In this document: positions 9,378 through 17,695 of the stretch, in pieces
Numbering within the stretch: the stretch's first letter is position 1
Layout: every line of letters starts with the position of its first letter
DNA from: Leucobacter chromiireducens subsp. chromiireducens
GTDB taxonomy: Bacteria > Actinomycetota > Actinomycetes > Actinomycetales > Microbacteriaceae
Length of the DNA: 64,000 nt
Assembly: GCF_016758255.1 (NCBI RefSeq)
Contig: NZ_QYAD01000003.1
Location: forward strand, 1 to 64,000
Direction: 5' to 3'
Made by a program: the position numbers and the translations under genes
The notes under the pieces: model-generated
What the model was told of the DNA's origin: nothing
Database searches by the model: none
Seen by the model: only the letters and a program-made list of their open reading frames with translations

Positions 9378-9513
9378 TGATGCACGTCCTTTCAGATTTG
9401 CTCCCGCAAAGTTTCGCGAGAGTAAACAAGTGAGTTCTAGCGGTGAACTTGCCTTCACTATAGGCTGGATCCCGCGGTCCGGTCAATGCGGGCCACAGGA
9501 AAGAGGCGAGAGC
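9378..9513. promoter_or_regulatory. divergent promoter and candidate XRE-cupin operator
   Basis: Between ureohydrolase and its divergent regulator. Inverted repeats GAGTTC-N7-GAACTT (9432-9450) and GTGAA-N6-TTCAC (9443-9458) overlap each other and abut TATAGG (9459-9464), a possible -10 for the rightward gene. A repressor bound here would block at least one promoter. Confidence 0.45.
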
Positions 9514-10095
9514 GTGCGAGCGATTCACCTGAGCGCCGGCGACGACCCGGTGCAGATCGGCGCGAAGCTCCGTTCCTCGCGGGTTGCGCAGGGCCTCACG
9601 CTCGAGCAGCTCGCGCAGGCCTCCGGCCTCACGAAGGGCTTCATCAGCCGCGTCGAGCGCGACGACACCATGCCCAGCGTGCCCACGCTCGTGCAGATCT
9701 GCCACGCGCTCTCCCTGCCCGTGGGCGCGCTGTTCGAGGAGCCCGACGTGCAGCACCTCGCACTCGAGGACGCGCCGCGCATCAACATGGGCGGGATCGG
9801 CGCTGACGAGCGCCTCGTCACCCCGCGCGCCGAGGAGCGAGTGCAGTTGCTCCGCTCCAGCGTCGAGCCACACGGCACCGGTGGCGACGAGCTCTACACT
9901 GTGAGCTGCGCGGTCGAATCCCTGCACATCATCTCGGGTTCGGTTGAGGTGCGCTTCTCCGACCGTGTCGCCGAGCTCTCACCCGGCGACACGCTCACCT
10001 TCCCCGGCCTCACCCCGCACACCTGGAGCGCGGGCGCAGCGGGCGCCGAGATGGTCTGGGTGCTCGTGCCCGCCGCATGGAGTGGTTCGAGCTAG
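9514..10095 (+). CDS. XRE family regulator with C-terminal cupin domain
   Basis: 193-residue one-component regulator: Cro/CI-type helix-turn-helix at roughly residues 12-66 (GLTLEQLAQASGLTKGFISR) and a cupin ligand-binding domain at about 120-190 (FSDRVAELSPGDTLTFPGLTPHTW). GTG start with GAGG 7 nt upstream; an earlier in-frame ATG at 9430 would overlap the promoter. Such proteins bind small carboxylates or amines in the cupin and regulate the neighbouring gene, here the divergent ureohydrolase, recalling PuuR-like control of polyamine genes. Its stop is 6 bp from that of the convergent alcohol dehydrogenase. Confidence 0.87.
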   Translation: MRAIHLSAGDDPVQIGAKLRSSRVAQGLTLEQLAQASGLTKGFISRVERDDTMPSVPTLVQICHALSLPVGALFEEPDVQHLALEDAPRINMGGIGADERLVTPRAEERVQLLRSSVEPHGTGGDELYTVSCAVESLHIISGSVEVRFSDRVAELSPGDTLTFPGLTPHTWSAGAAGAEMVWVLVPAAWSGSS

Positions 10096-10101
10096 CCGCG
10101 A

Positions 10102-11217
10102 TCAGGCTTCGAACGTGATCACCGTGCGCGTGCGTTCGCCCCGCCGCATCGCGTCGAATGCCTCGTTGACGTCATCGAGCGTGCCACGCGCACTGATGAG
10201 TTCGTCGAGGGCGAGCTCGCCCGCAAGGTACGCGGCTGCGACGCGCGGAAAATCACGTGCGGGAACGAGCCCGCCGTAGTTTGAGCCAATGAGGGTCTTC
10301 CCGTCGTAGGCCAGTTGCAGCCCATCGATGCGAAGTTCTTGCCCCTCCGGCGGGAGGCCGACGAAGACGGCGCGACCGCCCGGACGGATGAGCCCCGGGA
10401 GCTGCTCCATGGTGGCAACGCGACCGATGGCCTCAAACGCAACATCAGCCCCACCATCGGTGAGCGCAACGACGGTCTCCGCCAGCTCAGCGCCTCCGAG
10501 CACACCGTGGCTGGCACCCGCGGCCTTGGCCTCGGCGAGCTTCTCCTCCGTGACATCGACCGCGATGATCGGGGAGGCACCTGCGAGGCGCAGCGCGGCG
10601 ATGATCGACATTCCGACACCGCCTGCACCGATCACCACCGCCGACTCCCCCGCGACGACGCGCGCGTTGTTCACCACGGCCCCGTAGCCCGTGCCCACGG
10701 AGCACCCGATGAGGCTGGCCACGTCGAAGGGCACCCGCTCGTCCACTTTGATGGCGGCGAAATCCGGCACGACAATGCGCTCGCTCAACGCCCCCACCGC
10801 GAGGTAGGGCCACGCCTCCGCACCGTCAGCCGCGTGCCAGCGGGTCGTCCCGTCCGGCAGCTGCGAATCATTCGATCGCACACGCATGCACGCCCACGGC
10901 TTTCCGCCCGTGCACTCCGCACAGCGCTGGCACGCCTGGTGCCAGGCAATGATCACGTGATCCCCGACTGCGAGTTCGCGCACGCCGGTACCAATTGCCT
11001 CGACCACACCGGCGGCTTCGTGCCCCATGACAGCGGGCAGCGGCACCTGCCACTCCCCGTCGATCACGTGTCGATCGGAGCCGCACACCCCCGCAGCGCG
11101 CACCCGCACGCGCACCTCGCCATGGGCGGGCGGGTCCAACAGCAGTGATTCGACGGCCAGGCGGTCCCCGTTGTCACCACGATAGACGGCTGCGCGCACC
11201 TCAATCGGATTGGTCAT
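10102..11217 (-). CDS. zinc-dependent alcohol dehydrogenase
   Basis: 371-residue medium-chain dehydrogenase. Catalytic zinc residues lie in CGSDRHV and GHEAAGVV; the structural zinc lobe is CQRCAECTGGKPWAC; the Rossmann motif is GAGGVGMS. It should oxidise an alcohol or reduce an aldehyde with NAD(P) in the cytosol. It is placed 3 bp after the NCS1 permease stop, so it is co-transcribed with that transporter. The form resembles class III/NDMA-dependent actinobacterial ADHs, but the substrate is not predictable; a product of the imported compound is plausible. Confidence 0.87.
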   Translation of the reverse strand: MTNPIEVRAAVYRGDNGDRLAVESLLLDPPAHGEVRVRVRAAGVCGSDRHVIDGEWQVPLPAVMGHEAAGVVEAIGTGVRELAVGDHVIIAWHQACQRCAECTGGKPWACMRVRSNDSQLPDGTTRWHAADGAEAWPYLAVGALSERIVVPDFAAIKVDERVPFDVASLIGCSVGTGYGAVVNNARVVAGESAVVIGAGGVGMSIIAALRLAGASPIIAVDVTEEKLAEAKAAGASHGVLGGAELAETVVALTDGGADVAFEAIGRVATMEQLPGLIRPGGRAVFVGLPPEGQELRIDGLQLAYDGKTLIGSNYGGLVPARDFPRVAAAYLAGELALDELISARGTLDDVNEAFDAMRRGERTRTVITFEA

Positions 11218-11220
11218 GTT

Positions 11221-12699
11221 TTATTTCCTTCCAGCTGCCGCGAACAGGTCCGCGCCGCCGTACGCGCCGCGGCCGCGACGCACGTACAGCAGGGTGTTGA
11301 GAATCAGATAGCTGACCATCGCGATGCCCACCGCGGGCAACGTCGCGGTGGCAAACCGGAAGACGTCTTGCGTTTCGAGCGTGATGGGGTTGTACACCCA
11401 GAGGTAGAACGCTGACGCGATCGCAACGGACAGAAGCGCTGCGATGTTCACGCCCCCGGTGAAGCGGAGCGGATCATCGGCACCGCTCGCGTACAGCGCG
11501 CGGAGCGGAACGACCTGGCGCCGCAGGATGAAGTAGTCGGCGATAATCACACCGCACAGCGCGGCGATGAAGGCGCCACTCACCACCACAAAGGTCATGA
11601 ACTGCTCGTACATGAAGCCCGGGAAGAAGCTCAGCACCGCGGGCAGTACGAGGAACGCACCGGCGAGCACCGGCCACCTGAGACGCGAGAGCGCGCGACC
11701 ACTCGATTGCTTGAGCGCAAGCACCGTGGAGTAGGCGATCGAAGCCATACTCGTGACGTTTGCAAAGCCGACAAAGAGGAGGGTAAGCACTCCGAGGATC
11801 GGGCCGCCGAGCGGCACCATCCACGCGGTGGGGTCGGCCTGCCCGAAGAGGAGGCCGGCGGCCATGCCGACAATCTGTGCCACCACGGTGCCCACCAGGA
11901 TGCCACCGTACGCGGGCCACAGCGCAGCGCGCGGGCCGCGGGTGAGCCGGGCGAGGGTCCCCATAACGGGCCACCACGACAGCCCTGCGCCCAGGTTGAA
12001 CTCGACCGCCATCATGAAGTTCAACTGCTCATCAGCGAACGGAGCGATCGGTTCGGCTGCGAGGAGTTCGCCCCAGCTGTAGTTCGACATGAGCAGGATC
12101 ATCATGAGTGCGACGATGACGAGCAAGCCGGGGGCCACGAAGCGGTTCAGCTTACTAATGGTGACGGGCCCGCGGGAAAGAATGATCCAGCCGACGAAGA
12201 TCGCAACCAGAGCGAACACCGTGACCAGTGGCCCAAACTGATCGAACTCTGTTCCGAACGCCTGGTTGGAGATCTCGCTGAAGGCGCGCCCAAACATCAC
12301 GCCGAGGAGCGAGGTCCACCCCATCTCGGTGAGAAGCACCACGACGAACACCACGATGCCCACGCCAACGATGCCGAAGACAGACTTGAGCGCCCGGTAC
12401 TGCTCGACGCCGAGCCGTTGGCTGAGCATCACACTGCCGAGGGCCATGATTGCCAGGCCAATACTGTTGCCGATGAGCATCGCGGCGATCCCGTCGGTGA
12501 AACCAACGAGCAGCACGGTCGATCCGCCTGTCAAGAAGGCCCACGTTGCGATCGCGAGGCTGAGCGTCACCCAGCTGAAATCGCCGCCGCTCCAGGTGCG
12601 TTCGGCTTTCAAGAGCGGGAGCGAACCGTAGGTCGCTTCCTTCGCCACCTCGGCGTCCACGGCGCCGCCGCGCGCCTGGCCATTCACCGCGGCGCTCAC
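11221..12699 (-). CDS. NCS1 family nucleobase/hydantoin-type permease
   Basis: 492-residue membrane protein with about 12 transmembrane segments and the NCS1 hallmark in its first helices (SLAIATWAFLTGGSTVLLVG). The family imports cytosine, uracil, allantoin, hydantoins or thiamine with cations. The GTG start overlaps the stop of the preceding 60-residue membrane gene (GTGA), so translation is coupled. The following gene is an alcohol dehydrogenase. The divergent Lrp-type regulator is the likely controller. The substrate is unknown; no cytosine deaminase or hydantoinase is adjacent. Confidence 0.85.
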   Translation of the reverse strand: MSAAVNGQARGGAVDAEVAKEATYGSLPLLKAERTWSGGDFSWVTLSLAIATWAFLTGGSTVLLVGFTDGIAAMLIGNSIGLAIMALGSVMLSQRLGVEQYRALKSVFGIVGVGIVVFVVVLLTEMGWTSLLGVMFGRAFSEISNQAFGTEFDQFGPLVTVFALVAIFVGWIILSRGPVTISKLNRFVAPGLLVIVALMMILLMSNYSWGELLAAEPIAPFADEQLNFMMAVEFNLGAGLSWWPVMGTLARLTRGPRAALWPAYGGILVGTVVAQIVGMAAGLLFGQADPTAWMVPLGGPILGVLTLLFVGFANVTSMASIAYSTVLALKQSSGRALSRLRWPVLAGAFLVLPAVLSFFPGFMYEQFMTFVVVSGAFIAALCGVIIADYFILRRQVVPLRALYASGADDPLRFTGGVNIAALLSVAIASAFYLWVYNPITLETQDVFRFATATLPAVGIAMVSYLILNTLLYVRRGRGAYGGADLFAAAGRK

Positions 12700-12878
12700 A
12701 GCGCAACCCCGATGAGGGCGAGCACCACAATGCCCGCAGCGACGGCGAGAAACAACGCAAGGCTCTTCCCGCTCAGCGCCGCGTGCACCGAGTCTGAGGA
12801 TTCCTCAGTCTCGATGGCGACGAGTCGCCGTTCCAGTTCTTGTTCAAGCTCACGGTCGAGCTGCGATGCTGACGACAT
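12696..12878 (-). CDS. small single-pass membrane protein coupled to NCS1 permease
   Basis: 60 residues: a charged amphipathic N-terminal half (QLDRELEQELERRLVAIE, helical, maybe coiled coil) and one C-terminal membrane helix (about 40-60). AAGGAGG lies 9 nt before the ATG. Its TGA overlaps the permease GTG, an arrangement typical of an obligate small subunit or chaperone for a transporter. I do not recognise the family. It could help assembly or gating of the permease. Confidence 0.75.
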   Translation of the reverse strand: MSSASQLDRELEQELERRLVAIETEESSDSVHAALSGKSLALFLAVAAGIVVLALIGVAL

Positions 12879-13043
12879 GTGGGTCTGACCTCCTTGTAAG
12901 TCCCCTGATCACGGCCATGTAACGGGTCATCAGCCTAAGCAGCACTGCACAGAGAAGCAAACGCCTGAAGAGGCTAGACACGTGTATTCTGCGTGAACGT
13001 CATCTGAGAAGCCGAAAGTAGATCGATTACGATGGAAATGAGA

Positions 13044-13079
13044 CACTCAGATGCAAATTTGCACACCATATTCTGAGTG
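13044..13079. promoter_or_regulatory. nested palindromic operator, likely Lrp-type
   Basis: A perfect 12-bp AT-rich palindrome TGCAAATTTGCA (13052-13063) lies inside a second inverted repeat CACTCAGA / TCTGAGTG (13044-13051 and 13072-13079). It is 14 bp before the GTG of the tandem-Lrp regulator and in the only promoter region of the divergent permease operon, so it should serve autoregulation and permease control. Confidence 0.6.
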
Positions 13080-13093
13080 GTTTTGGAGTACAC

Positions 13094-14038
13094 GTGGATC
13101 TCACGACCGCACATGAAGAGCTGCGCGCCAAAGTGCTGCGCGAACTGCGCGACGACGGCAGGGCGAGCTATGCCCGCATTGCCGAACTGCATGGCACAAC
13201 GCGCCGAGCCGTCACGCACATCGTGCAGCAGGCGATCGAACGTGGCCTACTTCGCATCACAGTGTCGCTCAGCCCCGACCTCCTGGGCCATGAACGCTTC
13301 GGATATCTCCAGATCGCCGTCGATGGTCCCATCGCGCCCATCCGGGAAGCGCTCGTCGCCATGCCGGAAACCACGTTTGTGGCGGAGATCAGCGGCGGCT
13401 ACGCCATTGACGCCGAGATTCGAGTGGGTGCCGACCCGCACCTCCGCGACACGGTCGATCGGGTCCGGGCGCTCCCCCATGTGCGCGAGATCCGGTTGCA
13501 CCACTACGAAAGCATTGAGATCAACTTGTACTCCCCGATCCGCACCGGCGGTGTCGGGATCAAGATCGACGAGACCGACCGCGCGATCATTCAGCACTTG
13601 CAGCGTGACGGGCGAGCCACGTTCAGGGAACTCGGCGAGACGGCAGCGATCTCACCGAGCGGTGCACGGCTGCGCCTCACCCGCCTGACCGAACGGGGCG
13701 CGGTCAAAGTTGTCGGCATCCCCGTGCGTGGTGAGCGCGCGGAGGCCCCCACCCTCGGCGTCGGGATCCAGTCGAGCGCGCCCGTCGCGCAGGCGCTCGC
13801 CAGGGTGCGCGAGCTCGACCCCGAGTTCCTCGCGGTGTCGGTTGGTGGCTACGACCTGATCGCCACACTCTCCGGGGAGAGCAACGACGAGGTTTTGGCG
13901 CTCGTCGATCGGCTCCGCTCATACCCCGAGATTGCCCGCATCGAGTCGTGGGCGAACCTCCGGATCGTCAAGGAGCAGTACGGCGAGGGGGATACCCTCA
14001 GCGCCAGTCCGCGTACAGCGTGGGGCGACGGTCGCTGA
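13094..14038 (+). CDS. Lrp/AsnC family regulator with two HTH domains
   Basis: 314 residues made of two Lrp-like units in tandem: first helix-turn-helix at about 12-55 (ASYARIAELHGTTRRAVT), then a ligand-binding-like domain, a second HTH at about 165-205 (RATFRELGETAAISPSGARL) and a second alpha/beta domain. Normal Lrp proteins are about 150 residues and dimerise, so this is a covalent pseudo-dimer. GTG start with GGAG upstream. It is divergent from the permease operon and is its probable regulator, sensing an amino acid or the permease substrate. Its 3' end overlaps the convergent amidase gene by 41 bp. Confidence 0.88.
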   Translation: MDLTTAHEELRAKVLRELRDDGRASYARIAELHGTTRRAVTHIVQQAIERGLLRITVSLSPDLLGHERFGYLQIAVDGPIAPIREALVAMPETTFVAEISGGYAIDAEIRVGADPHLRDTVDRVRALPHVREIRLHHYESIEINLYSPIRTGGVGIKIDETDRAIIQHLQRDGRATFRELGETAAISPSGARLRLTRLTERGAVKVVGIPVRGERAEAPTLGVGIQSSAPVAQALARVRELDPEFLAVSVGGYDLIATLSGESNDEVLALVDRLRSYPEIARIESWANLRIVKEQYGEGDTLSASPRTAWGDGR

Positions 14039-14801
14039 GGTAGTTTGCCTCGCCCGCCGCGACCGGCCGGACGTCCGGCAGATCCGCGAACAGCAGCTCC
14101 GCTTCGCGTCCCGCCGACGCAAGCACACGCCCTTCGCGGCCGGCCACCGTGCTGAGCCCGGTGAAGCCCGCAGCGGGATCGTCGCCCTGGTCTGCGCGCG
14201 CCGGGTGATCCGCGTACGCGACCACGAGCGCATTCTCAGCGGCGCGTGCACGGATGAGCACCTCGGATACATACTGCGAGAGGCCGTCGATCGCGGTCGG
14301 CACGAGCAGCAGGTCGACGCCTCGCGCCGCGAGATCCCGCGTGGGCTCCGGGAACTCGATGTCGTAGCAAATCTGGAAGCCGACGCGTCGCCCATTCCAC
14401 TCGGCGACTCCCGGGCGCTCCGCCGCAGGGGTGAAGGCGAGCGGCTCAAGATCCGCCCACAGGTGCAGCTTCTCGTAGCGCAGCACCTCGGCGCCCGCCG
14501 CGTCCCACAGGCCGGCCGCGATCGCAAACGTGCCATCGGGACGCGCGTGCGGAAAGCTCGCCGCCACCGCGATCCCGCTCTCGCGTGCGATCTGCGACAG
14601 CGCATCGGGGATGCCGGCCACCCGCTCGACGCTCAGCCACTCGGCCAGCTCGCGCGGCGCGTAGCCGCTCACAAACAGCTCGGGGGTGAGAATCAGCTCG
14701 GCGCCCTTCGCGCGAGCGGCGTCAGCACCCGAGCGGAGTGTCTCCAGGTTGGCCGCGGTGTCGAGCGGCACGGCCTCAGCCTGCAGTAGTGCGATCCTCA
14801 T
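13998..14801 (-). CDS. nitrilase superfamily carbon-nitrogen hydrolase
   Basis: 267-residue cytosolic amidase or nitrilase with the complete Glu-Lys-Cys triad: Glu in ILTPELFVSGY, Lys in YEKLHLW, Cys in FQICYDIEFPE. The ATG at 14801 has AAGGAG 8 nt upstream; a longer frame from 14828 lacks such support. The compact single-domain size fits omega-amidase or N-carbamoyl/putrescine amidase types. It probably releases ammonia from an amide of the local catabolic pathways. It is convergent with, and overlaps, the tandem-Lrp regulator. Confidence 0.85.
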   Translation of the reverse strand: MRIALLQAEAVPLDTAANLETLRSGADAARAKGAELILTPELFVSGYAPRELAEWLSVERVAGIPDALSQIARESGIAVAASFPHARPDGTFAIAAGLWDAAGAEVLRYEKLHLWADLEPLAFTPAAERPGVAEWNGRRVGFQICYDIEFPEPTRDLAARGVDLLLVPTAIDGLSQYVSEVLIRARAAENALVVAYADHPARADQGDDPAAGFTGLSTVAGREGRVLASAGREAELLFADLPDVRPVAAGEANYLSDRRPTLYADWR

Positions 14802-14910
14802 CGGGGGCTCCTTCGTCCGTGTGAGCACGCGCGCGTGCGAGCCGCACCCATCCGGCGGCCAGCCCCGAGCCTAGCGGGAGTTCCCGATCACGTGATCAGA
14901 TTGGGATCGC

Positions 14911-16104
14911 TCACACCGCAGGCAGCGTCTCCCCGAGCACGCGCAGCGTGTTGCCGCCCATGATCGCCCCGATCTCCTCGGGCGTGCGCCCGCGGTCGAG
15001 CAGTTCCTGCGTGATAATCGCGATGTCGCTCGTGTCCCACGCCACCTCGGTGGAGCCGTCGTAGTCGCTGCCGAGGGCCGCAGTCTCGATCCCGCCCACC
15101 GTGATCACGTGCTCGATCGCATCGACGACCGCTTGTGGCGTTAATTCGCACACCGCCGCATCCCAGTACCCGATGCCCACGACTCCGCCGGTCGCTGCGA
15201 TCCCGCGGATCTCCTCGTCGGTCAGGTTCCGGTTCACATCGCACGTCGCCTGCACGCCGCCGTGGCTCGACACGACGGGCTTCGTCGCGAGCTCCAGGAT
15301 CTCCCCGACCGTCTGGTGGCTGGCGTGCGCGAGATCCACCGCGATCCCGAGCTCCTCCATGCGCGCGATCGTCTCGCGCCCGAGCGGGGTGAGCCCGCCC
15401 TGCTCGACGCCATGCATCGAGCCCGCGAGATCGTTGTCGAAAAAGTGTGTGAGGCCGGCCATGCGCAAGCCGTCATCGAACAGCACATCGAGGTTGCCGA
15501 GATCGCCCTCGAGGTTCTGCAGTCCCTCCGCGGAGAACATCGCACCCACCACGGGGTCACCGTCCGCTCGATCGGCGAGCAGCTGCGCGAGGTCGGCCTG
15601 GGTTTCGATCGTGCGCAGCGCTCCCCCGGAGGCCTCGGCGTCGGCCCGCAGCTTCGCGGCGTGGAAGCGGGAGCGCTCGAGCAGCGAGAACCAGGTCTTG
15701 GGTGGCTGCAGCTGCGCGAAGGTGAGTAGCGTGATGTTGTCGGTTTCGTCGGTGTTCGAATCGTAGTTCTGCCCCTTCGGCGATTTCGATACCGAGGAAA
15801 ACACTTGCAATGCCACGTTCCCGTCCTGCAGCCGCGGCAGGTCGACGTGTCCGCGGTCGGCCCGATCGTTCAGGGAGCGATCCCACATCAGCGTGTCCGA
15901 GTGCATGTCCGCGATCGCAAGCTCAGAGTGCAGGGCGCGCGCCTCCGCCGACACCTCGGGGATCGGATCGCCCGTCACCTCGTTCATGCTGCGCTCCACG
16001 ATTCCGGGGGCGAACATGAAGAAGCCGATCGCGGCGAGAACGAGCAGTGCGGAGAGGCCGATGATGCTGCGGCGCAGCCAGCGACGTCCATGTCGTGTGG
16101 TCAT
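14911..16104 (-). CDS. membrane-anchored M19 dipeptidase
   Basis: 397 residues: an N-terminal uncleaved signal anchor (about 12-31, preceded by RRWLRR) and a membrane dipeptidase/renal dipeptidase (M19) domain. The first zinc motif is HSDTLMWD, and later ligands occur in SAEGLQN, DLAHAS and SSHGGVQATC. It should be a zinc dipeptidase on the outer face of the cytoplasmic membrane, cleaving L,D- or L-dipeptides such as wall or nutrient peptides. It follows tyrS on the same strand, but a terminator separates them, so it is probably transcribed on its own. Confidence 0.87.
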   Translation of the reverse strand: MTTRHGRRWLRRSIIGLSALLVLAAIGFFMFAPGIVERSMNEVTGDPIPEVSAEARALHSELAIADMHSDTLMWDRSLNDRADRGHVDLPRLQDGNVALQVFSSVSKSPKGQNYDSNTDETDNITLLTFAQLQPPKTWFSLLERSRFHAAKLRADAEASGGALRTIETQADLAQLLADRADGDPVVGAMFSAEGLQNLEGDLGNLDVLFDDGLRMAGLTHFFDNDLAGSMHGVEQGGLTPLGRETIARMEELGIAVDLAHASHQTVGEILELATKPVVSSHGGVQATCDVNRNLTDEEIRGIAATGGVVGIGYWDAAVCELTPQAVVDAIEHVITVGGIETAALGSDYDGSTEVAWDTSDIAIITQELLDRGRTPEEIGAIMGGNTLRVLGETLPAV

Positions 16105-16211
16105 GAGCCGAAGCTACCAGCCCGTGGGCGCGGGAAAGGACCGCGGATCGGGATCCTGGTGAGTCACCACAATCTTTGGCGCTACCGGGGAGTCTGCGCG
16201 CAGGGGAAACG

Positions 16212-16252
16212 ACGAAGCGCCCGTCCGCCAAGGTGACGAACGGGCGCTTCGT
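16212..16252 (-). terminator. tyrS terminator hairpin
   Basis: A 13-bp perfect stem (16212-16224 with 16240-16252) and a 15-nt loop, 24 bp after the tyrS stop. Confidence 0.7.
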
Positions 16253-16275
16253 ACGGCCGTGGAGCGGGGTCTGCG

Positions 16276-17592
16276 TTACGCGACCGTCACACCCGCGAGG
16301 GTCTTCTTGCCGCGACGGAGCACCGCGAAGCGATCGTGCAGCAGGTCGCTCGCTGAAAGCGCCGCATCCTCCGCCTCGACGGCAACGTTGTTGACGTAGA
16401 CGCCGCCCTGCGCGATCGCACGCCGGGCCTCGCCCAGGCTCTTCACGAGCTCGGCGTCGACCATCAGCTGCGCGATCGTCGTGCCGGCTGCGCCGGTGGC
16501 CTGCGGCAGCGCCTCGATCGCGCCAGCGAGCGTCACCGCGTCGAGCACCGTGAGGTCGCCGCGGCCGAACAGCGCCTCGGACGCGTCGATGGCGCCCTGC
16601 GTTGCCTCACTGCCGTGCACGAGCGTGGTCACCTCAAGTGCGAGTCTCTTCTGCGCGGCGCGCTTGAACGGCTCCTCCGCGACCTGACGAGCGTAGTCGT
16701 CGATCTCCGCACGCGACAAGAACGTGAACACCTTGAGGCGATCCACCACATCGGCGTCCGCCTGGTTCAGCCAGAACTGGTAGAAGGTGTACGGCGAGCA
16801 CATCTCGGGGTTCAGCCAGATCGCGTTGCCCTCGCTCTTGCCGAATTTCGTTCCATCGGAGTTCGTGATGAGCGGCGTGCCGATGGCGTGCGCGGTGCCG
16901 CCCTCGGCCTTACGAATCAGTTCTGTACCGCTCGTCAGGTTGCCCCACTGATCGCTGCCGCCGGACTGCAGCTTGCAGTTGTACTGCCGGTAGAGCTCGA
17001 GGAAGTCGAGTCCCTGCAGAATCTGGTAGCTGAACTCGGTGTAGCTGATGCCCTCATCCGAGTTCAGGCGCTTCGCAACGATGTCTTTCTTGATCATCGT
17101 GCCGACGCGGAAGTGCTTGCCGATCTCGCGCAGGAAGTCGATCGCCGAAAGCGGCGCCGTCCAGTCGAGGTTGTTCACGAAGCGCGCGGCGTTCTCACCG
17201 TCGAAGCTCAGGTAGCGCGAGATCTGCTCGCGAAGCGAGTTCACCCACGCGGCCACGGTCTCCGGCGAGTTCAGCGTGCGCTCCGAGGTGGGGCGCGGGT
17301 CGCCGATGAGGCCGGTGGAACCGCCCACGAGCCCGAGGGGCAGGTGGCCCTTCAGCTGCAGGCGGCGCATGAGCAGCAGCTGCACGAGGTGGCCGAGGTG
17401 GAGGCTCGCCGCCGTGGGGTCGAAGCCGCAGTAATACGCGAACGGCTCGCCCTCGATCAGTTCAGACAGCGCCGCAGCGTCCGTCGAAACGTGGATCAGC
17501 CCACGCCACTCCAGCTCGTCCCACAGGGTGGCGAAGCTGTCGTCGTTGCGCTGGGTTGCCAGGATCTCGGTGCGATCATTCATTTCAGACAC
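16276..17592 (-). CDS. tyrS: tyrosyl-tRNA synthetase
   Basis: Class I aminoacyl-tRNA synthetase charging tRNA-Tyr in the cytosol. The ATP-site HIGH motif is HLGHL within TAASLHLGHLVQ, the KMSKS loop is KFGKS, and a C-terminal S4 RNA-binding domain (RRAIAQGGVYVNN) is present. Start: the GTG at 17592 (MSEMNDRTEI) is preferred because TACGAT at 17600-17605 lies exactly 7 bp before it, giving a leaderless mRNA; the next ATG (17583) has no clear ribosome site. That gives 438 residues, normal for the family. Divergent from an ABC transporter. Confidence 0.95.
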   Translation of the reverse strand: MSEMNDRTEILATQRNDDSFATLWDELEWRGLIHVSTDAAALSELIEGEPFAYYCGFDPTAASLHLGHLVQLLLMRRLQLKGHLPLGLVGGSTGLIGDPRPTSERTLNSPETVAAWVNSLREQISRYLSFDGENAARFVNNLDWTAPLSAIDFLREIGKHFRVGTMIKKDIVAKRLNSDEGISYTEFSYQILQGLDFLELYRQYNCKLQSGGSDQWGNLTSGTELIRKAEGGTAHAIGTPLITNSDGTKFGKSEGNAIWLNPEMCSPYTFYQFWLNQADADVVDRLKVFTFLSRAEIDDYARQVAEEPFKRAAQKRLALEVTTLVHGSEATQGAIDASEALFGRGDLTVLDAVTLAGAIEALPQATGAAGTTIAQLMVDAELVKSLGEARRAIAQGGVYVNNVAVEAEDAALSASDLLHDRFAVLRRGKKTLAGVTVA

Positions 17593-17599
17593 GCCCACC

Positions 17600-17605
17600 A
17601 TCGTA
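17600..17605 (-). promoter_or_regulatory. -10 box for leaderless tyrS
   Basis: TACGAT on the minus strand, 7 bp upstream of the GTG. Fits the TANNNT -10 of actinobacterial leaderless genes. Confidence 0.5.
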
Positions 17606-17695
17606 CCGCGGTCTGGTGCGGACACGAGACCTGAGTGCCGCGGCCTGGCACCGCGGGCCGATCCCGCGCACGCAGCAGCGCAGAAGACTGGGATC

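Noticed and set aside
9430-9513. Earlier starts for the XRE-cupin gene (9430) and for the ureohydrolase (9458)
   Set aside because: Both would make the divergent genes overlap across their own promoter; downstream GTG codons have better ribosome sites.
14885-14896. GATCACGTGATC palindrome after the dipeptidase gene
   Set aside because: Perfect 12-bp dyad but isolated at a gene end, with no promoter or repeat context; may be chance.
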